Below are positions 19,898 to 30,296 of a DNA stretch of 64,000 nt, in pieces. The stretch spans positions 1-64,000 of the forward strand of contig CAJNDS010002791.1 of the NCBI GenBank assembly GCA_905221605.1, given 5' to 3'. The notes beneath the pieces are model-generated. The model worked only from the letters and a program-made list of their open reading frames with translations, was not told where the DNA came from and searched no databases. Position 1 is the stretch's first letter; each line of letters begins with the position of its first letter. The position numbers and the translations under genes are program-made. The DNA comes from Symbiodinium natans. Lineage: Eukaryota; Sar; Dinophyceae; Suessiales; Symbiodiniaceae.

Positions 19898-20158
19898 GTC
19901 TCCGATGGCTAGTTCATAAAGGAACCTCGTTCCCGTTTCCACAACCCAGGGGCGGTTGTGGCTATCAGGTGGCTGAGGGCGTCGTTTGTCTTGCTTTTGG
20001 GTTTAGGGTGTAGCTGGGGTGTGCCCTTGGCACAATTCGAATTTAAATTTCCCTTCTTTCACTATAAGGGAACCTTGTAAAAATAATTTTCCAAGGGCTT
20101 AAGGCACAACTCAGGTAGGGTTTAAGGGGTGTAAGTATTCTTGGGCCTGGGGCTGCAG

Positions 20159-20191
20159 GACCTGAGGCTGTTGATCTTCGAATGTATGAGG
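20159..20191 (+). CDS. 33-nt exon
   Basis: Acceptor ggggctgcag; with phase 1 in reads PEAVDLRMYE plus one base, donor GTTTAGGG. Phase 1 out fits 20544-20640. Confidence 0.5.
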
Positions 20192-20543
20192 GTTTAGGGT
20201 TTAGGGTTTTAGGGTTTAGGGTTTAGGGTTTAGGGTTTTAGGGTTTAGGGTTTAGGGTTTAGGGTTTAGGTGGTCACTTCTCTCACTCCTGGCCTTTTGT
20301 TTTTTTCCGGGGGTGAACGCGTTGCACGAGCCGTTTATGATGATGACTATAGCCTCCTTAGGAATCATTTTCCCATATACACATACACCCTAAACCAATA
20401 TTACACAATACTCTTTTCACTAAGATTTCCAAAAAGGATTATAGGTATATATATATATATAAACCTACAACCTGCCTATAAAGAATATAAGCCGACAAGG
20501 CCTGGAAACGCCCAGACCCTAACCCCTGAACCCTGAACCCTAG

Positions 20544-20640
20544 ATGCCCACAAGGACCTGAAGGGCCTGAACCGAATCGCCAATTGGCTGGATCAGCTTT
20601 ACCACTCTTGGAGTGAGGCACGGGCTGCTTGGGATTTAGG
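20544..20640 (+). CDS. internal exon
   Basis: Acceptor gaaccctag; reads (D)AHKDLKGLNRIANWLDQLY, HSWSEARAAWDL; donor GTTTAGGG. Helical, Trp-rich. The D created at the junction supports 20159-20191 as partner. Confidence 0.65.
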
Positions 20641-20924
20641 GTTTAGGGTTTAGGGTCTGGGTCTGCACACCCCCCCCCCCCCCCATTTCCCCGAAGTGTT
20701 GGTTTATTTTGTTCATGACGTCCTATGTGGGAGAAGCCAATTGTTTTGAAAGGGTAATGTTATTGAGGTCTTAGGTGGGGTTTCGCGTTTAGGTGTAAGG
20801 GTTTGTCTGCTCTTCAGCGTTCCGTTGGGTAGTTCACGGCCGGGGAGGTTGAGCATGTTTGAGGATTGTTGCTTTTGGGTTTCCTTTCTTCTAAGAGGTT
20901 CGGTTGTGCGAGTTAGTAGAACAG

Positions 20925-21000
20925 CGACATGCCAAACCTCTGCACCACAAGCACCAATGTACCCACTTCACTGTTCAGGATGATTCAAAGTTCCGTTGCC
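20925..21000 (+). CDS. candidate exon
   Basis: Acceptor tagaacag. Two frames, RHAKPLHHKHQCTHFTVQDD and DMPNLCTTSTNVPTSLFRM, are open into the CCCTAAA array. Phase from 20640 favours the second. Confidence 0.35.
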
Positions 21001-21097
21001 CTACACCCTAAACCCTAAACCCTAAACCCCATAACCTAAACCCTAAACCCTTTCAACCCTAAACCCTAAACCCTAGACTCTAATAAGACCTTCTCAG

Positions 21098-21152
21098 ACG
21101 GGCCGTTGGGTATCGGCAGTCAGACCTCTAGTCTGACTTGGCGGGTTTCCAG
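21098..21152 (+). CDS. internal exon
   Basis: Acceptor ccttctcag; the only fully open frame reads GPLGIGSQTSSLTWRVS; donor GTCCAGG. Confidence 0.55.
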
Positions 21153-21297
21153 GTCCAGGAAAGAATAAAAGGGTTTACAGTTCAGGGTTTAGGTTTTATA
21201 GGGTCCAGGGTTTAGAATTAGGGTTTAGGGTTTATAGGGTTTATAGGGTTTATAGGATTTAGGGTTTAGGGTTTAGGGTTTAGGGTTTAGGGTTTAG

Positions 21298-21430
21298 CGT
21301 ACTTCAAACCCAAGCTGGCCAAGCGAAAGCCACGCGCCCAACGCCAAAGGCTTAACTCGACGCCGGGACACCGAAGCTCTAAGCCTTGGCATCAACGTCA
21401 GCACGACGAATGATCCTGGGAACGCTGCAG
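21298..21430 (+). CDS. candidate exon, two frames
   Basis: Between a TTTAGGG array and a CCCTAAA array. Frames YFKPKLAKRKPRAQRQR... and RTSNPSWPSESHAPNAKG... are both open; 3' boundary unclear. Confidence 0.4.
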
Positions 21431-21447
21431 CAACCCTAAACCCTAAA

Positions 21448-21512
21448 CCCTATAAACCCTATAAACCCTATAAACCCTATAAACCCTATAAACCCTATAA
21501 ACCCTATAAACC
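21448..21512. repeat. CCCTATAAA variant array
   Basis: About seven units of a 9-base variant of the telomere unit, flanked by normal CCCTAAA. A matching GGGTTTATA block occurs at 21230-21260, upstream of the exon at 21298. Confidence 0.8.
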
Positions 21513-21539
21513 CCAAACCCTAAACCCTAAACCCTAAAG

Positions 21540-21599
21540 AGGAGAGGGGTCGACAAGCGCCTTCCGGAGTGGCGGTTGGCACCTTATATCATGAGGACG
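21540..21599 (+). CDS. candidate exon
   Basis: Acceptor ccctaaag at the end of an array; donor GTGAGC. Frames RGVDKRLPEWRLAPYIM and ERGRQAPSGVAVGTLY both open. Confidence 0.45.
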
Positions 21600-21800
21600 G
21601 TGAGCGCGGTCAGAGGGTTGTATTGCCTGAGCCTTTGAGGACTTAGGGTTTGGGGTTTAGGGTTTAGGGTTGAGGGTTTAGGGTTTTAGGGTTTAGGGTT
21701 CAGGGTTCAGGGTTTAGTTAGGGTTCAGGGTTTAGGGTTTAGGGTTTGGGGTTTAGATATGGGGATACCTTATGCACCTTGATTCCCCCCATTCTCCAGG

Positions 21801-21968
21801 GGTAGTTACATGTCCGCTGAATGGGTATACAAGTATATAAGGTTTCTTTTACTAAGGGCCCATGTAACTATACCCTACTTGGTAGCTCCTTTACCCTTTT
21901 TTTGGTTCTGGGTTCCCTCATGAAGTAACCCACCCAAAAAGGGTGCCCTTATTAGAATATGGTTACTA
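21801..21968 (+). mobile_element. Family E copy directly followed by family B copy
   Basis: E spans about 21801-21875 (GGTAGTTACATG ... CCATGTAACTATACCC, short loop). B starts at 21878 (CTTGGTAGCTCC) and is cut after ATATGGTTACT, where a CCCTAAA array begins: the outer right arm of B has been replaced by telomere-like DNA. Confidence 0.65.
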
Positions 21969-22073
21969 AACCCTAAACCCTAAACCCTAAACCCTAGAAC
22001 CTAGACCCTAAACCCCAAACCCTAAACCCTAAACCCATCCTAAGCCCGGAGACACTAAGCTCTCCGGCGCCAG

Positions 22074-22133
22074 ATTCTACCATCGGACGTTCCAGGAGGC
22101 GACGGCGAGCTCGTCTTGTTGAGCCAATCCTAG
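22074..22133 (+). CDS. candidate terminal exon
   Basis: Acceptor ccggcgccag; reads ILPSDVPGGDGELVLLSQS then TAG. Two other frames are open for most of the length. Confidence 0.45.
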   Translation: MLPSDVPGGDGELVLLSQS

Positions 22134-22171
22134 AGTTTTTTGTTTTGACTGGTTTCCCTATTTATTGAATC

Positions 22172-22281
22172 CTGGTAGCCCGGTGGTACCCTTTTCCCTT
22201 TGTTTAGGTTCAAGTATCCCTTATAAAGTAACCAACCCAAGAAAGGGTGCCCTTGTTCTAATATGGTTACTGGGCTACCAA
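22172..22281 (+). mobile_element. Family B hairpin element
   Basis: CTGGTAGCCCGGTGGTACC ... GGTTACTGGGCTACCAAG, complete. Downstream, 22285-22980 is AT-rich with TATATA and ACATACAT microsatellites (22596-22715) and a G run at 22852-22864; no supported exon there. Confidence 0.7.
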
Positions 22282-22986
22282 GGAATAGTTCAGGTGAACC
22301 TTCTTATTCCTTGGCTAACGGGGGAGTGGACTTATCCGGTTGGAGTTTTTTGATTTTTTGTTCTCGGAGGTCTGCTGCGTAGGGTGTCATGTTTCGGACG
22401 AAGCCATGAATGCGTTTTTTCTTTGGGTGGGGGGGGAGGGGTGGAGCTGGTTGAGGCTTCGGAGGACGTTTGGGCTTGCAGCGTTTGTTTTTCAAAGGTG
22501 CTTAGGGCCTTTAGGGATTTAGGTTTGGAGTTTGCGGAATTAGGAGGGGCAGGATGGCAGCATGGGCGGACGTTTTTTTGTTTATTCGAGTGAACACTAT
22601 ATATATATATTCTTTCTTTCTTTATATATAGATATATGTATACACCATACATACATCTTTCTTCATCTATGCATATACACATACATATCTATACACTTGT
22701 GTATCTACTCAAGCATTATTCTACGTATTGCGGACGTTTCTCTTTTTAGGGGACGGGCTTGGAAGGTCTTAGATTTTGTGGGATCGGGTTCAGGGCTTGT
22801 GTTTTGAAGTTTTTATGTTTTGCTTTTTCTTTTGTTTTCTTTTCTTTTTTTTTGGGGGGGGGGGTCCGAAAATAGGGTGCTTTTTGGGGAGTTTTCAATA
22901 ATAACGACTTTCGTATTTTGGGGTAGATGAGGGGCACGTACCCCTACCATATCTTTGGAGATACCCATGTCGGGACGACTATGCAG

Positions 22987-23016
22987 TCCGCCGGAGGATG
23001 GTCTGCTTTCATGCGG
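22987..23016 (+). CDS. 30-nt exon (model 5)
   Basis: Acceptor actatgcag; reads SAGGWSAFMR; donor GTTTAGGG. Phase 0 out joins 23312. Confidence 0.55.
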
Positions 23017-23311
23017 GTTTAGGGTTTTGGGTTTAGGGTTTACGGTTTACGGTTTACGGTTTAGGGTCAGATTTGCCTTCAACTTGCCTTGGCAAGACGA
23101 TCTGTACCTACGTGTCAATACTTGAAGACCTCATGTTAGGCCCTAACGACTCTTATGACTAAGCAGACCCCTCCCTAACCTCAAACCCTCAACCCAAACT
23201 TAGTGCCCTCAAAACTTTACCCTAAACCCTAATCCCCCTAAGAACTCCCACATGGGCCCTCATGACTCTGCTTGTAGCTCTAACCCTAAACCCTAAACCC
23301 TAAACCCTAAG

Positions 23312-23369
23312 CCCTTTTTCGCGGAAGGTAAGGCCTTCATCATCCAGCGGCGTAGGAGGCGCCAGATGG
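23312..23369 (+). CDS. internal exon (model 5)
   Basis: The acceptor is the AG of a variant CCCTAAG unit ending the array. Reads PFFAEGKAFIIQRRRRRQM; donor GTGGGTTTAGGG. Joined to the exon before it gives FMRPFFAEGKAFIIQ. The basic run suggests nucleic-acid or membrane contact (inference). Confidence 0.65.
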
Positions 23370-23571
23370 GTGGGTTTAGGGTTTAGGATTTAGGCTTTAT
23401 GGTTCAGGGCTTAGGGTTTAGGGTTTAGGGTTTAGGATTTGCATTGTGAGGTATAGCATGTTTTTTCTGCTTCAGGCTTGGCCCACTGCACTTGCGTTGT
23501 TTCTTGAGTTCTGAGTCAAGCCGCTCCGGTTTTCTAGGTGGTGGGCGTGGCTGTGCCTGACCCGGCTAAAC

Positions 23572-23690
23572 CACTAGGACCCAATGTAGGCCCTGATTCC
23601 TTCCTTTTTTTAGGGGTTGAGGTTCCCTTCCAACCCCCTTTTAAACCAAAAAGGGTACCCTGTTCATTCCTAGGCTACCCTTGAATTCAG
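23572..23690 (+). mobile_element. Family C element
   Basis: CACTAGGACCCAATGTAGGC ... AAGGGTACCC ... CCTAGGCTACCC blocks of family C. Confidence 0.6.
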
Positions 23691-24018
23691 ACCCCGAGCC
23701 AAGGGAGCTCTTGAATTCGCAAGTCCTTCCGTTCAAGGCTCCAAGAGCTCCGAGTCTGCCAAGGGGCCTCCGACATGTAAGCCGCTGCGTAGTACTACTA
23801 TCGACTTAAGAACCCCCCCCAAAAAAACAAAAGATAACAATCCCTGTGTTTAATCCCTATATTGCCCTTAAACGGAAGATGTTTTTTTCATTTTCGGTGT
23901 ATTTAAGCAAATATTAGAATACCAAGTCATAGTGCACGAATTCAATATAAATCTGGCAGACTCCCCACCCCTACAAGTTTGAGACGCTTTACTTTCTAAC
24001 ACTGTCTGATAGCTGCAG

Positions 24019-24101
24019 GAACGCGCCCTTTTGTGTTGTTTTATGATTGCGCGGGCTGGATGAACAAGGGAGTCCCGTCGCACATGGTGCAGGATTCGCA
24101 G
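24019..24101 (+). CDS. internal exon (model 5)
   Basis: Acceptor atagctgcag; with phase 1 in reads (G)TRPFVLFYDCAGWMNKGVPS HMVQDSQ. Then GTTGAGGG may be a donor. Strongly protein-like. Readthrough gives VEGFRLDFRLATEVQ; a 19-nt intron (24102-24120) would instead give TFGLPPRSNAVAAAALQDL. Confidence 0.65.
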
Positions 24102-24120
24102 GTTGAGGGTTTTCGCTTAG

Positions 24121-24230
24121 ACTTTCGGCTTGCCACCGAGGTCCAACGCAGTGGCCGCAGCCGCCCTCCAAGATCTGTGGCAGTGGGGGAAGAGGGGAGG
24201 GGGGGAGGAGGGGGCGGGGGGGGGAGAGGA
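24121..24230 (+). CDS. continuation exon, frame disputed
   Basis: After cgcttag the frame TFGLPPRSNAVAAAALQDLW QW runs into a GGGGA-rich Gly/Glu stretch up to GTTGCGGG. See the preceding entry for the alternative. Confidence 0.4.
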
Positions 24231-24927
24231 GGTTGCGGGTTCATCGGTTCTTAACTGTTTGGGGGTTCAGGAGGTTTTGGGGCTTGACCGCAGAACCCTA
24301 CCACTGTTGCAGGTGATGAGTCCCCATCTCCACATAGAGTTTGTCCCTAAACCCGAAGCCCTAAACCCTATATACCACCCCACAGAACAAAAATGGATTT
24401 TCATTTTTTAACGGCAGAGCTTTCGTGATACATATAGAATAGTTTGTTATATGCATGGCTCCGTATTGCATATAAAGGACTTTAGTATAGGGCTTTTCGG
24501 GTTTGCAGGGCTTGTAGGGCTTCAGGGCTTCTAGGTTTCATACGGCTTATAGGGTTTCAACAGTTTATGATATCATTTGACAAGCGGATCTAAGAAAATT
24601 TTGAACTTCTTTTGTCACACGAGACAGGGCGAATCTGCTTTTCGTTCTCGGAAGTTCTGGTCTTCAAGAAGTGTGTACTCAATTTTAGACTTTATGCGCA
24701 CCCTTTTTTTCCTGGGTTACTCTTGGGTCTAGTCTTTGTGGGTGGTTACTCCGCTGTTACTCGGCTGGACTCTCAGCGCGAGTGAAGTAGCACTCGGAGT
24801 GAACAACTAAACCATAAACGCTAAATCCCGAGAGTGTGATAAAGCAGGGTTGCAATCCCAAACCGTAATCTCCAAATTTAAGCCCCAAACCTAAAGACAT
24901 CTCCACCCGAAAATCCCAAACCTTACC

Positions 24928-25022
24928 TGGAGGCTCCAATGTATAGTTCCTTTTTGGTTTAGATATTAGAGAGTTCTAGTATAATACCCCTAAAATGGAA
25001 CTAGAGAGGAGCCTTTAGGTAA
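24928..25022 (+). mobile_element. Family G hairpin element, diverged
   Basis: GGAGGCTCCAATGTATAGTTCC ends pair with GGAACTAGAGAGGAGCCT. Related to 54843-54941. The region 24231-24927 is otherwise without a supported exon. Confidence 0.55.
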
Positions 25023-25064
25023 ACCCCCAAACCCTCAAACCCTTAGATATCTCAAGCCCTAAAG

Positions 25065-25130
25065 GTCCTGGCGCTGAAGAACTTGCGCGTGATACAGAGC
25101 AAGGAGCTTGTCTTGGCCACCTTGCTCGAG
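25065..25130 (+). CDS. internal exon (model 5)
   Basis: Acceptor ccctaaag; reads VLALKNLRVIQSKELVLATL LE; donor GTCCGG. Leucine-rich helix. Phase 0 out fits 25609. Confidence 0.65.
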
Positions 25131-25608
25131 GTCCGGTTTCGTTTAGGGTTTAGGGTTTAGGGTTTAGGGTTTCGGACCTACGGAACCTCTTAGGGTTTAG
25201 GGTTTAACTAGGGTGTATTCAGAGTTTAAGGTCTAGGTCAAAGCTTGTAGTTGTTGGAGATAAGCGGTTTGGGGTCCAGGCTGAGGGTTTTGTTCGGTAA
25301 CAATATGCTTTAGCCCCACATATCCTGGTCATGAGTATCATGCATATTTTAAGAGTGAGTGGGTCTGGGCCTAAACCATCCTCAGCCCAACCGACTGAAG
25401 AGGGGCAGGTGCTCTACAGGGGTTTGAAGCTTCGAGTTTCAAAGTTCGGGAATTCGGCATTTCGGAAGGTCCTCCAGGGTACTTCATATGTCGACACTGT
25501 TGGTTTTAAGAGGGTTTCTTCGGGCTTAGCATTCAAGGCTTGTGACAGACTGGGAGGATTTGTCTAATCTGCAATCTCTCTGCGAGAATGTTTTTTTGGT
25601 ACACACAG

Positions 25609-25680
25609 AACGAAGATGAAGAACCTGAGGGAGAGCCTCAAGTTGATGATTATGAGCAAGATTGGGTAGGAGACGATTGA
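25609..25680 (+). CDS. terminal exon, acidic tail (model 5)
   Basis: Acceptor gtacacacag; reads NEDEEPEGEPQVDDYEQDWV GDD then TGA. Low-complexity acidic C-terminus ending in Trp-Val-Gly-Asp-Asp. The following 25681-26221 shows no supported exon. Confidence 0.65.
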   Translation, partial: NEDEEPEGEPQVDDYEQDWVGDD

Positions 25681-26221
25681 CGGCGATGCTAGGCGAACTT
25701 TCGTCCATTGGCAGAGGTCCCTTAAACCTTCAGGGGATGCGGAGTAGCGGTCATAGCCCTGAAACGTTGATGGTTGAGGCTTGTATGGCCGATGCAGCAG
25801 ACGGACGGAAGGTCCTCATACCTCTGCAAAACACAGAGATCCCACACCCCACAAACGAAGCCCAAACCCCAATCCCCCCCCCCCTCCCCGCCCCCTCCAA
25901 CTGACAATCCTGAGCTAGACTCTAAGCCCTTAACCCTCAACTCCCTAAACTGTAGGACTATAGCTGCCCTCAGTCCTACACGTCAAAACCCTACAGCCCA
26001 AACCCCAACATAGGGAACCAGGGGGAGTGTGGGTCGCCATGAGCTTGTGAAGCCCCTGAACTCTAAACCCTAAACCCCAAATACGCTCCTCAACCTGAGT
26101 GAACAAGGGTTTGGGGTTCAGGGTTTAGGGTTTAGGGCTTAGCGGGTTTAGGGTTTAGGGTTTAGGGTTTAGGGCTAGGGTTTAGGGCCCTCTCTTACGA
26201 AGACCACTGAACATCAAGCAG

Positions 26222-26299
26222 CCAGATCCGTGGCTTCATGCCCGCCCCGGCTGCAGAAGAGATGGACATGAGGTCCATGGTGGAGACTTGCCAGCATCT
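26222..26299 (+). CDS. internal exon (model 6)
   Basis: Acceptor catcaagcag; reads QIRGFMPAPAAEEMDMRSM VETCQHL; donor GTTTTATT at the start of a TTA microsatellite. Phase 2 out fits 26983. Confidence 0.6.
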
Positions 26300-26412
26300 G
26301 TTTTATTATTATTATTATTATTACTATTATTATTATTACTATTATTATTATTTTTACTATTTTCTATTCTTCTTATTGTTATTATTGTTATTATTGTTAT
26401 TATTGTTTCGTC
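26300..26412. repeat. TTA/TTG microsatellite
   Basis: ATT/TTA and GTT units over about 110 bases at the 5' end of an intron. Confidence 0.9.
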
Positions 26413-26651
26413 ATTTTTTGTTATGCTGTTTTAGGGCTCTGTTTCGTTAGGTCGTTTAAGTGGTTTTTAGGTTCTTAAGGGTTTGTTTCGGTTTGTTTTA
26501 ATAGTAAGACCGAAGGCAATATTGAGTACATTCGGATGACTAGGGTTCTAAGGGGATCCCCCGAAACCCTATACGCCCCATATAGGCATGATCTGATTGT
26601 GGACTTGACCTGGAAAGCCTTACGATGTTTTTTGGGGTTGGTGCTCACAGG

Positions 26652-26752
26652 TTGGGATGTTCCCCTTGTACTAACAGTCAGTCCTTGATAGGGATTCTCA
26701 TAGGGAGTACTCTAATCCCTGTTAAGGACTGTTAGTGTAAGGGGGAACATCT
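26652..26752 (+). mobile_element. Family A hairpin element
   Basis: TTGGGATGTTCCCC...CTAACAGTCAGTCC / GGACTGTTAGTGTAAGGGGG AACAT; complete apart from the last bases. Confidence 0.75.
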
Positions 26753-26982
26753 AGGCTTGTTCGTATGTAGGCCTTGAGGTTTAAAGTTGAGGGTTCTGGG
26801 TGTTCGCACTTTAGGTTTTTATGGTTCGGGCTTTCAAAACTCTGGCTTCGTCGTTGGGGCTTTCTCTTGTTTGACATCATGGCTCTGAAGTCCTCAACCC
26901 TAAGTCTAAACCCTAAAGCCCTAAAGTAAACGGTTTGAAAATGCTTGGAGTTTTTCGGTCTCAGCAAGCTGGGTAATCCCAG

Positions 26983-27200
26983 TTCATGCAGCGCCCAGTC
27001 GCAACAAGCGCCATCGACACCGGCAGGGGTGCCAGGGGTGGGAAGGAAGCTGTCCTTGCAAGATCGCAGTCGGCCCCTGGATGCGGGATCCGGCAGAACA
27101 TGTCCCTTCTGCTCGGCAGATTCTCTGCAGGCAGCGCTGGGCAGACGCGCAGGCCAGGACGTGACATCCGGGCTGCTCCTCATCAAAACCGCGTCGGAGG
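26983..27200 (+). CDS. long internal exon, 218 nt (model 6)
   Basis: Acceptor aatcccag; with phase 2 in reads (L)SCSAQSQQAPSTPAGVPGV ... GRKLSLQDRSRPLDAGSGR ... TCPFCSADSLQAALGRRAG ... LLLIKTASEGG; donor GTGGCT. The CPFC pair could bind metal. The opposite strand and a second + frame are also open over most of it, as expected for GC-rich sequence. Confidence 0.55.
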
Positions 27201-27303
27201 GTGGCTACACGCGAGCACAAACTGAAGACTCAGCATTCGCCGTGTTTTTTTCAGGTAATTGCCAGTTACATCAGCAGATCGACCTGCACGTATCCCACCA
27301 ACA

Positions 27304-27420
27304 TCTAGGAGCCAGTGGAGGCCCTTCTTCCCTTTTTTAGGGTTTAGGTTTCGGTTCCCTTTTCAGCCCCCGAAACCAAAACGGGCACCCTTTGTATTCC
27401 TAGGTTAGCCTTGGGCCTAG
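27304..27420 (+). mobile_element. Family C element
   Basis: CTAGGAGCCAGTGGAGGCCC ... TTGTATTCCTAGGTTAGCC ... GGGCCTAG; complete. Confidence 0.65.
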
Positions 27421-27550
27421 TATCCCTAAACCCTAAGCCCTAAACCCTAAACCCGAAACCCAAGAAGGTGAGGGAGGGAGGGACGAAACCCTGAACCCTA
27501 CACCCTAAATCCTACACCCTAAACCCTAGAAATTTCCGATATACCAGCAG

Positions 27551-27596
27551 CTTGTTGTTGGGGATCTGGGCCCAAGACAAAGATTTGTGGGGCCAG
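27551..27596 (+). CDS. internal exon (model 6)
   Basis: Acceptor ataccagcag; reads LLLGIWAQDKDLWGQ; donor GTGCGC. Phase 0 out starts a run of five phase-0 exons to the stop at 30144. Confidence 0.6.
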
Positions 27597-27752
27597 GTGC
27601 GCGGTCTGGAGTCCCTTAGGGTTTAGGGTTTAGGGTTTCGGGTTTAGGGTGTAGGGTTTAGGGTTAGGGTTTAGGGTGCAAAGATGTTCATTACAGCAAG
27701 GCCCAGACCCCTAAACCCTAAACCCTAAACCCTAAACCCTAAACCCCACGAG

Positions 27753-27803
27753 GAGATGCTCATGGCCGCCCCCGAGAAGCGGCCAAAGGCGGGAACCAAT
27801 AGA
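27753..27803 (+). CDS. internal exon (model 6)
   Basis: CCCTAAACCCCACGAG, then EMLMAAPEKRPKAGTNR, then donor GTTTAGGG. A CCCTAAA array before and TTTAGGG after: a typical example of the window's exon setting. Confidence 0.65.
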
Positions 27804-27969
27804 GTTTAGGGTTTATGGTTTAGGGTTTAGGGTTTCTGGTTTAGGGTTTAGGGTAAGGTTTTGGGGTTGAGGGTTTAGGATTTAGGGTTTAGGGTTTAGG
27901 GGTCGGGCGGTGTCGCGCCTTGGGTGGGTGGGGGGCTTGGGTCTAGCGTTTTGTTTGGTGCGTTTGACT

Positions 27970-28096
27970 ACTTGGTAGCCCCGTGGTACCCTTTTCCCTT
28001 ATGTACCTATAAAGTAGACTTGGGCCTTAAAGGGGTTCCAATAGAGTAGCTTCCTTGAGGGCCCAAGTATATACTACATAGGTACATGGACCCTCA
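27970..28096 (+). mobile_element. Chimeric B/D element
   Basis: The left arm of family B (ACTTGGTAGCCCCGTGGTAC) runs at 28001 into a nearly complete family D copy (ATGTACCTATAAAGTAGAC ... TATACTACATAGGTACATGG). Either D inserted into B or a recombination joined them. Confidence 0.6.
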
Positions 28097-28571
28097 GGGT
28101 CTCGGGTGTATGTTTACAGTTTGTAGTTCCCCATAATTATCACATACGCAGTCCTTTTCCGGCCCTTAGCACCCTTGTTACCCCATATATAACCCACCCT
28201 GCCTGGGAACTCCTGCAACTGTCCAGCCTTGTGTAAAATCGTCTGCGGGGTCTTGGCGCTGTCCTCGAAAGTTTCTGACGTTTTTGTCAAGTGGTTGATT
28301 GATTTCAAAAGGGGAAATGGCTGTTAAACAAATTGCAGCGGCTGAACGTTGAGGAAGTGGTGGTTTTGAGCTTGGGATGACTTTGAGAATGTTTGGCTCG
28401 TAAAGTAGCGGTTTTGGCTTGTCATCTTCCGCTATTTGCAAAGCGCAGTTTCGTCTTATTCAGGGCTTCGTGATCGCCACTACCATCCGGACTCAGCATG
28501 TTTGTGGCCCTAGTTGCACCCCATGCCCCAACTACATACTCTAGATTTCCCCTTATTTTGTAAAAGAGGAT

Positions 28572-28676
28572 CCTACTCGCAGGCCCTTCTTGTTTTTTTT
28601 GGTTTAGGTTTAGGTTCCCTTACAAGCCACTCCGAAGCCAACAAGGCACCCTTTGTATTCCTAGGTTGGTGCTCTG
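28572..28676 (+). mobile_element. Family C element, diverged left end
   Basis: Interior TTAGGTTCCCTTACAAGCC and CACCCTTTGTATTCCTAGGTT match family C. Confidence 0.5.
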
Positions 28677-28683
28677 GTTCGAA

Positions 28684-28769
28684 GGGTAGTTACATGGTCC
28701 CTTAACATTGTATATAAACGCCCCCCCCCCCCCTTTAAGGACCTATATTCAGGGACCATGTAGCTACCC
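28684..28769 (+). mobile_element. Family E element with C-run loop
   Basis: GGGTAGTTACATGGTCCCTT / AGGGACCATGTAGCTACCC arms around a C run; short version of E. Confidence 0.7.
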
Positions 28770-29011
28770 GAAGGAGTGCTCAGGATTTTTCAGAGGCTCT
28801 TAATCAAGGCACAGGAAGGGGTGTATAAGGGACCTTGCAGGAGCAATGTAGCGGCTACTTAGGTAAATAGAGACACTATGAGGTAAACAGAGGGGGTTAG
28901 GGGGGGGGGGGTTATGTACGGGAATACGAGTAAGGGTCCCTTCGAAGCCCTAAACCAAGCCCTAAACCCTAAACCCTAAACCTCAACTCCTAGACCCTCC
29001 TCGACCCTCAG

Positions 29012-29092
29012 GCGCCGGAGGACAAGATCAGCATCGTCACGTTGAATTGCAGTAGCATCCCTGAGATGCGTAGGGAGCCCAGTCCAAAAAGG
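29012..29092 (+). CDS. internal exon (model 6)
   Basis: Acceptor cgaccctcag; 27 codons APEDKISIVTLNCSSIPEM RREPSPKR; donor GTTGTTTAGGG. Phase 0 both sides. Confidence 0.75.
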
Positions 29093-29725
29093 GTTGTTTA
29101 GGGTTTAGGGCTAGGGTTTAGGGTTTAGGGTTTCGGGCGAGGGTTTAGGGTTTGGGCTTTGGGTCTCGGGTCATGGGGAACGCTCTTCAAGAAAAGGGGG
29201 TGCCTGCTGCAAATATGAACATTTAAAGTGTGTGTTTGGATGGTTTTTTCGTGTGCCTCTTTTTGAGACCGAAGTAGCCATATGAAGCAGGGTTCACGTT
29301 CAGGTGTTTGGTGAGTCGCCTTAGGGCCTTAGGGTTCCTTACAGGTATATATATATATATCTATAGAGATTATATGTAAATTGCAAAGAGGTTGAATGGA
29401 CGTTGTTTTGAGGATACCGATCGCAAGGATCCTGTCGCAAGGATCCTACCTCTCTAGATTGTGAGATTTTTCGGTTACTGGAGTAGTCTAGGTTTTTTCT
29501 CAGAGTTTCGAATACGGTACGAAAGCCCAGCCATATTGTGTTCTGATCAACTACTTGGAAAGCCGAAACCGTAAACCCAAAACTTTCCTCAAATACCCCT
29601 CAACCCGGAACTCGAAAGCCCTTAGCCCTCGATCCCAGCCCTAAACTGAGCCCCTAAACCCTAAAAACTAAACCCTAAACCCCTGAGACCCCAGACGCTC
29701 CCTCACTCCACCCCTATAAACTCAG

Positions 29726-29794
29726 CTATCTCCCGCTGAAGGACTGTCCGAAACCGCAGCCCAGAACTTGGAGGCACCATTCATTGTGGAAAAG
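29726..29794 (+). CDS. internal exon (model 6)
   Basis: Acceptor ataaactcag; 23 codons LSPAEGLSETAAQNLEAPFI VEK; donor GTTGCTC. Phase 0 both sides. Confidence 0.75.
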
Positions 29795-30062
29795 GTTGCT
29801 CAATCAGAGGTGGTGGTATTATTTATAATATTATTATTATTATTTGCAAAGAATGATTAATCATGGGGATATGTTAAGTAGTGCATATGATAAACGTACT
29901 GGTGGCTGCGTATTCAGGTTTAGAGGTTAATGGTTTACAAAGAGAAAATTATTGTTAGTTTTACGTTGGTAGGGCTTTGTGGTTGGGGTTTAGGGTAAAG
30001 TTTAGGACCCTCGACCCTACCCTAAACATCTAAAGCTCCCCCGTTTGGTTTTTGGAGCTCAG

Positions 30063-30146
30063 GGTGAGCGCCAAGGATTGCTCCTGCGGTACTCGGAAGC
30101 CGTGCTATATAGGGACCCAACAAGGGAACCTAATTTCGAGAACTAG
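30063..30146 (+). CDS. terminal exon (model 6)
   Basis: Acceptor ttggagctcag; reads GERQGLLLRYSEAVLYRDPT REPNFEN then TAG. In phase with the two exons before it. Protein family not recognised. Confidence 0.75.
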   Translation, partial: GERQGLLLRYSEAVLYRDPTREPNFEN

Positions 30147-30296
30147 GCCCCTTAGAGTGTGTTACCTTTCCGTATTGGGTTTAAGAGGATCAGGTTGAAG
30201 AAGATTCCCCTAAACCCTAAAACCTAAACGCTAAACCCGTGGTCAGACAGGCGTTGAAGGGCCATCCTCGGTTCGAGGTTTCAAACGCCATCTCAG

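Noticed and set aside
26722-27186. 154-codon minus-strand frame
   Set aside because: Runs through a family A element and telomere-like sequence; the + strand reading of 26983-27200 has an acceptor, donor and matching phase.
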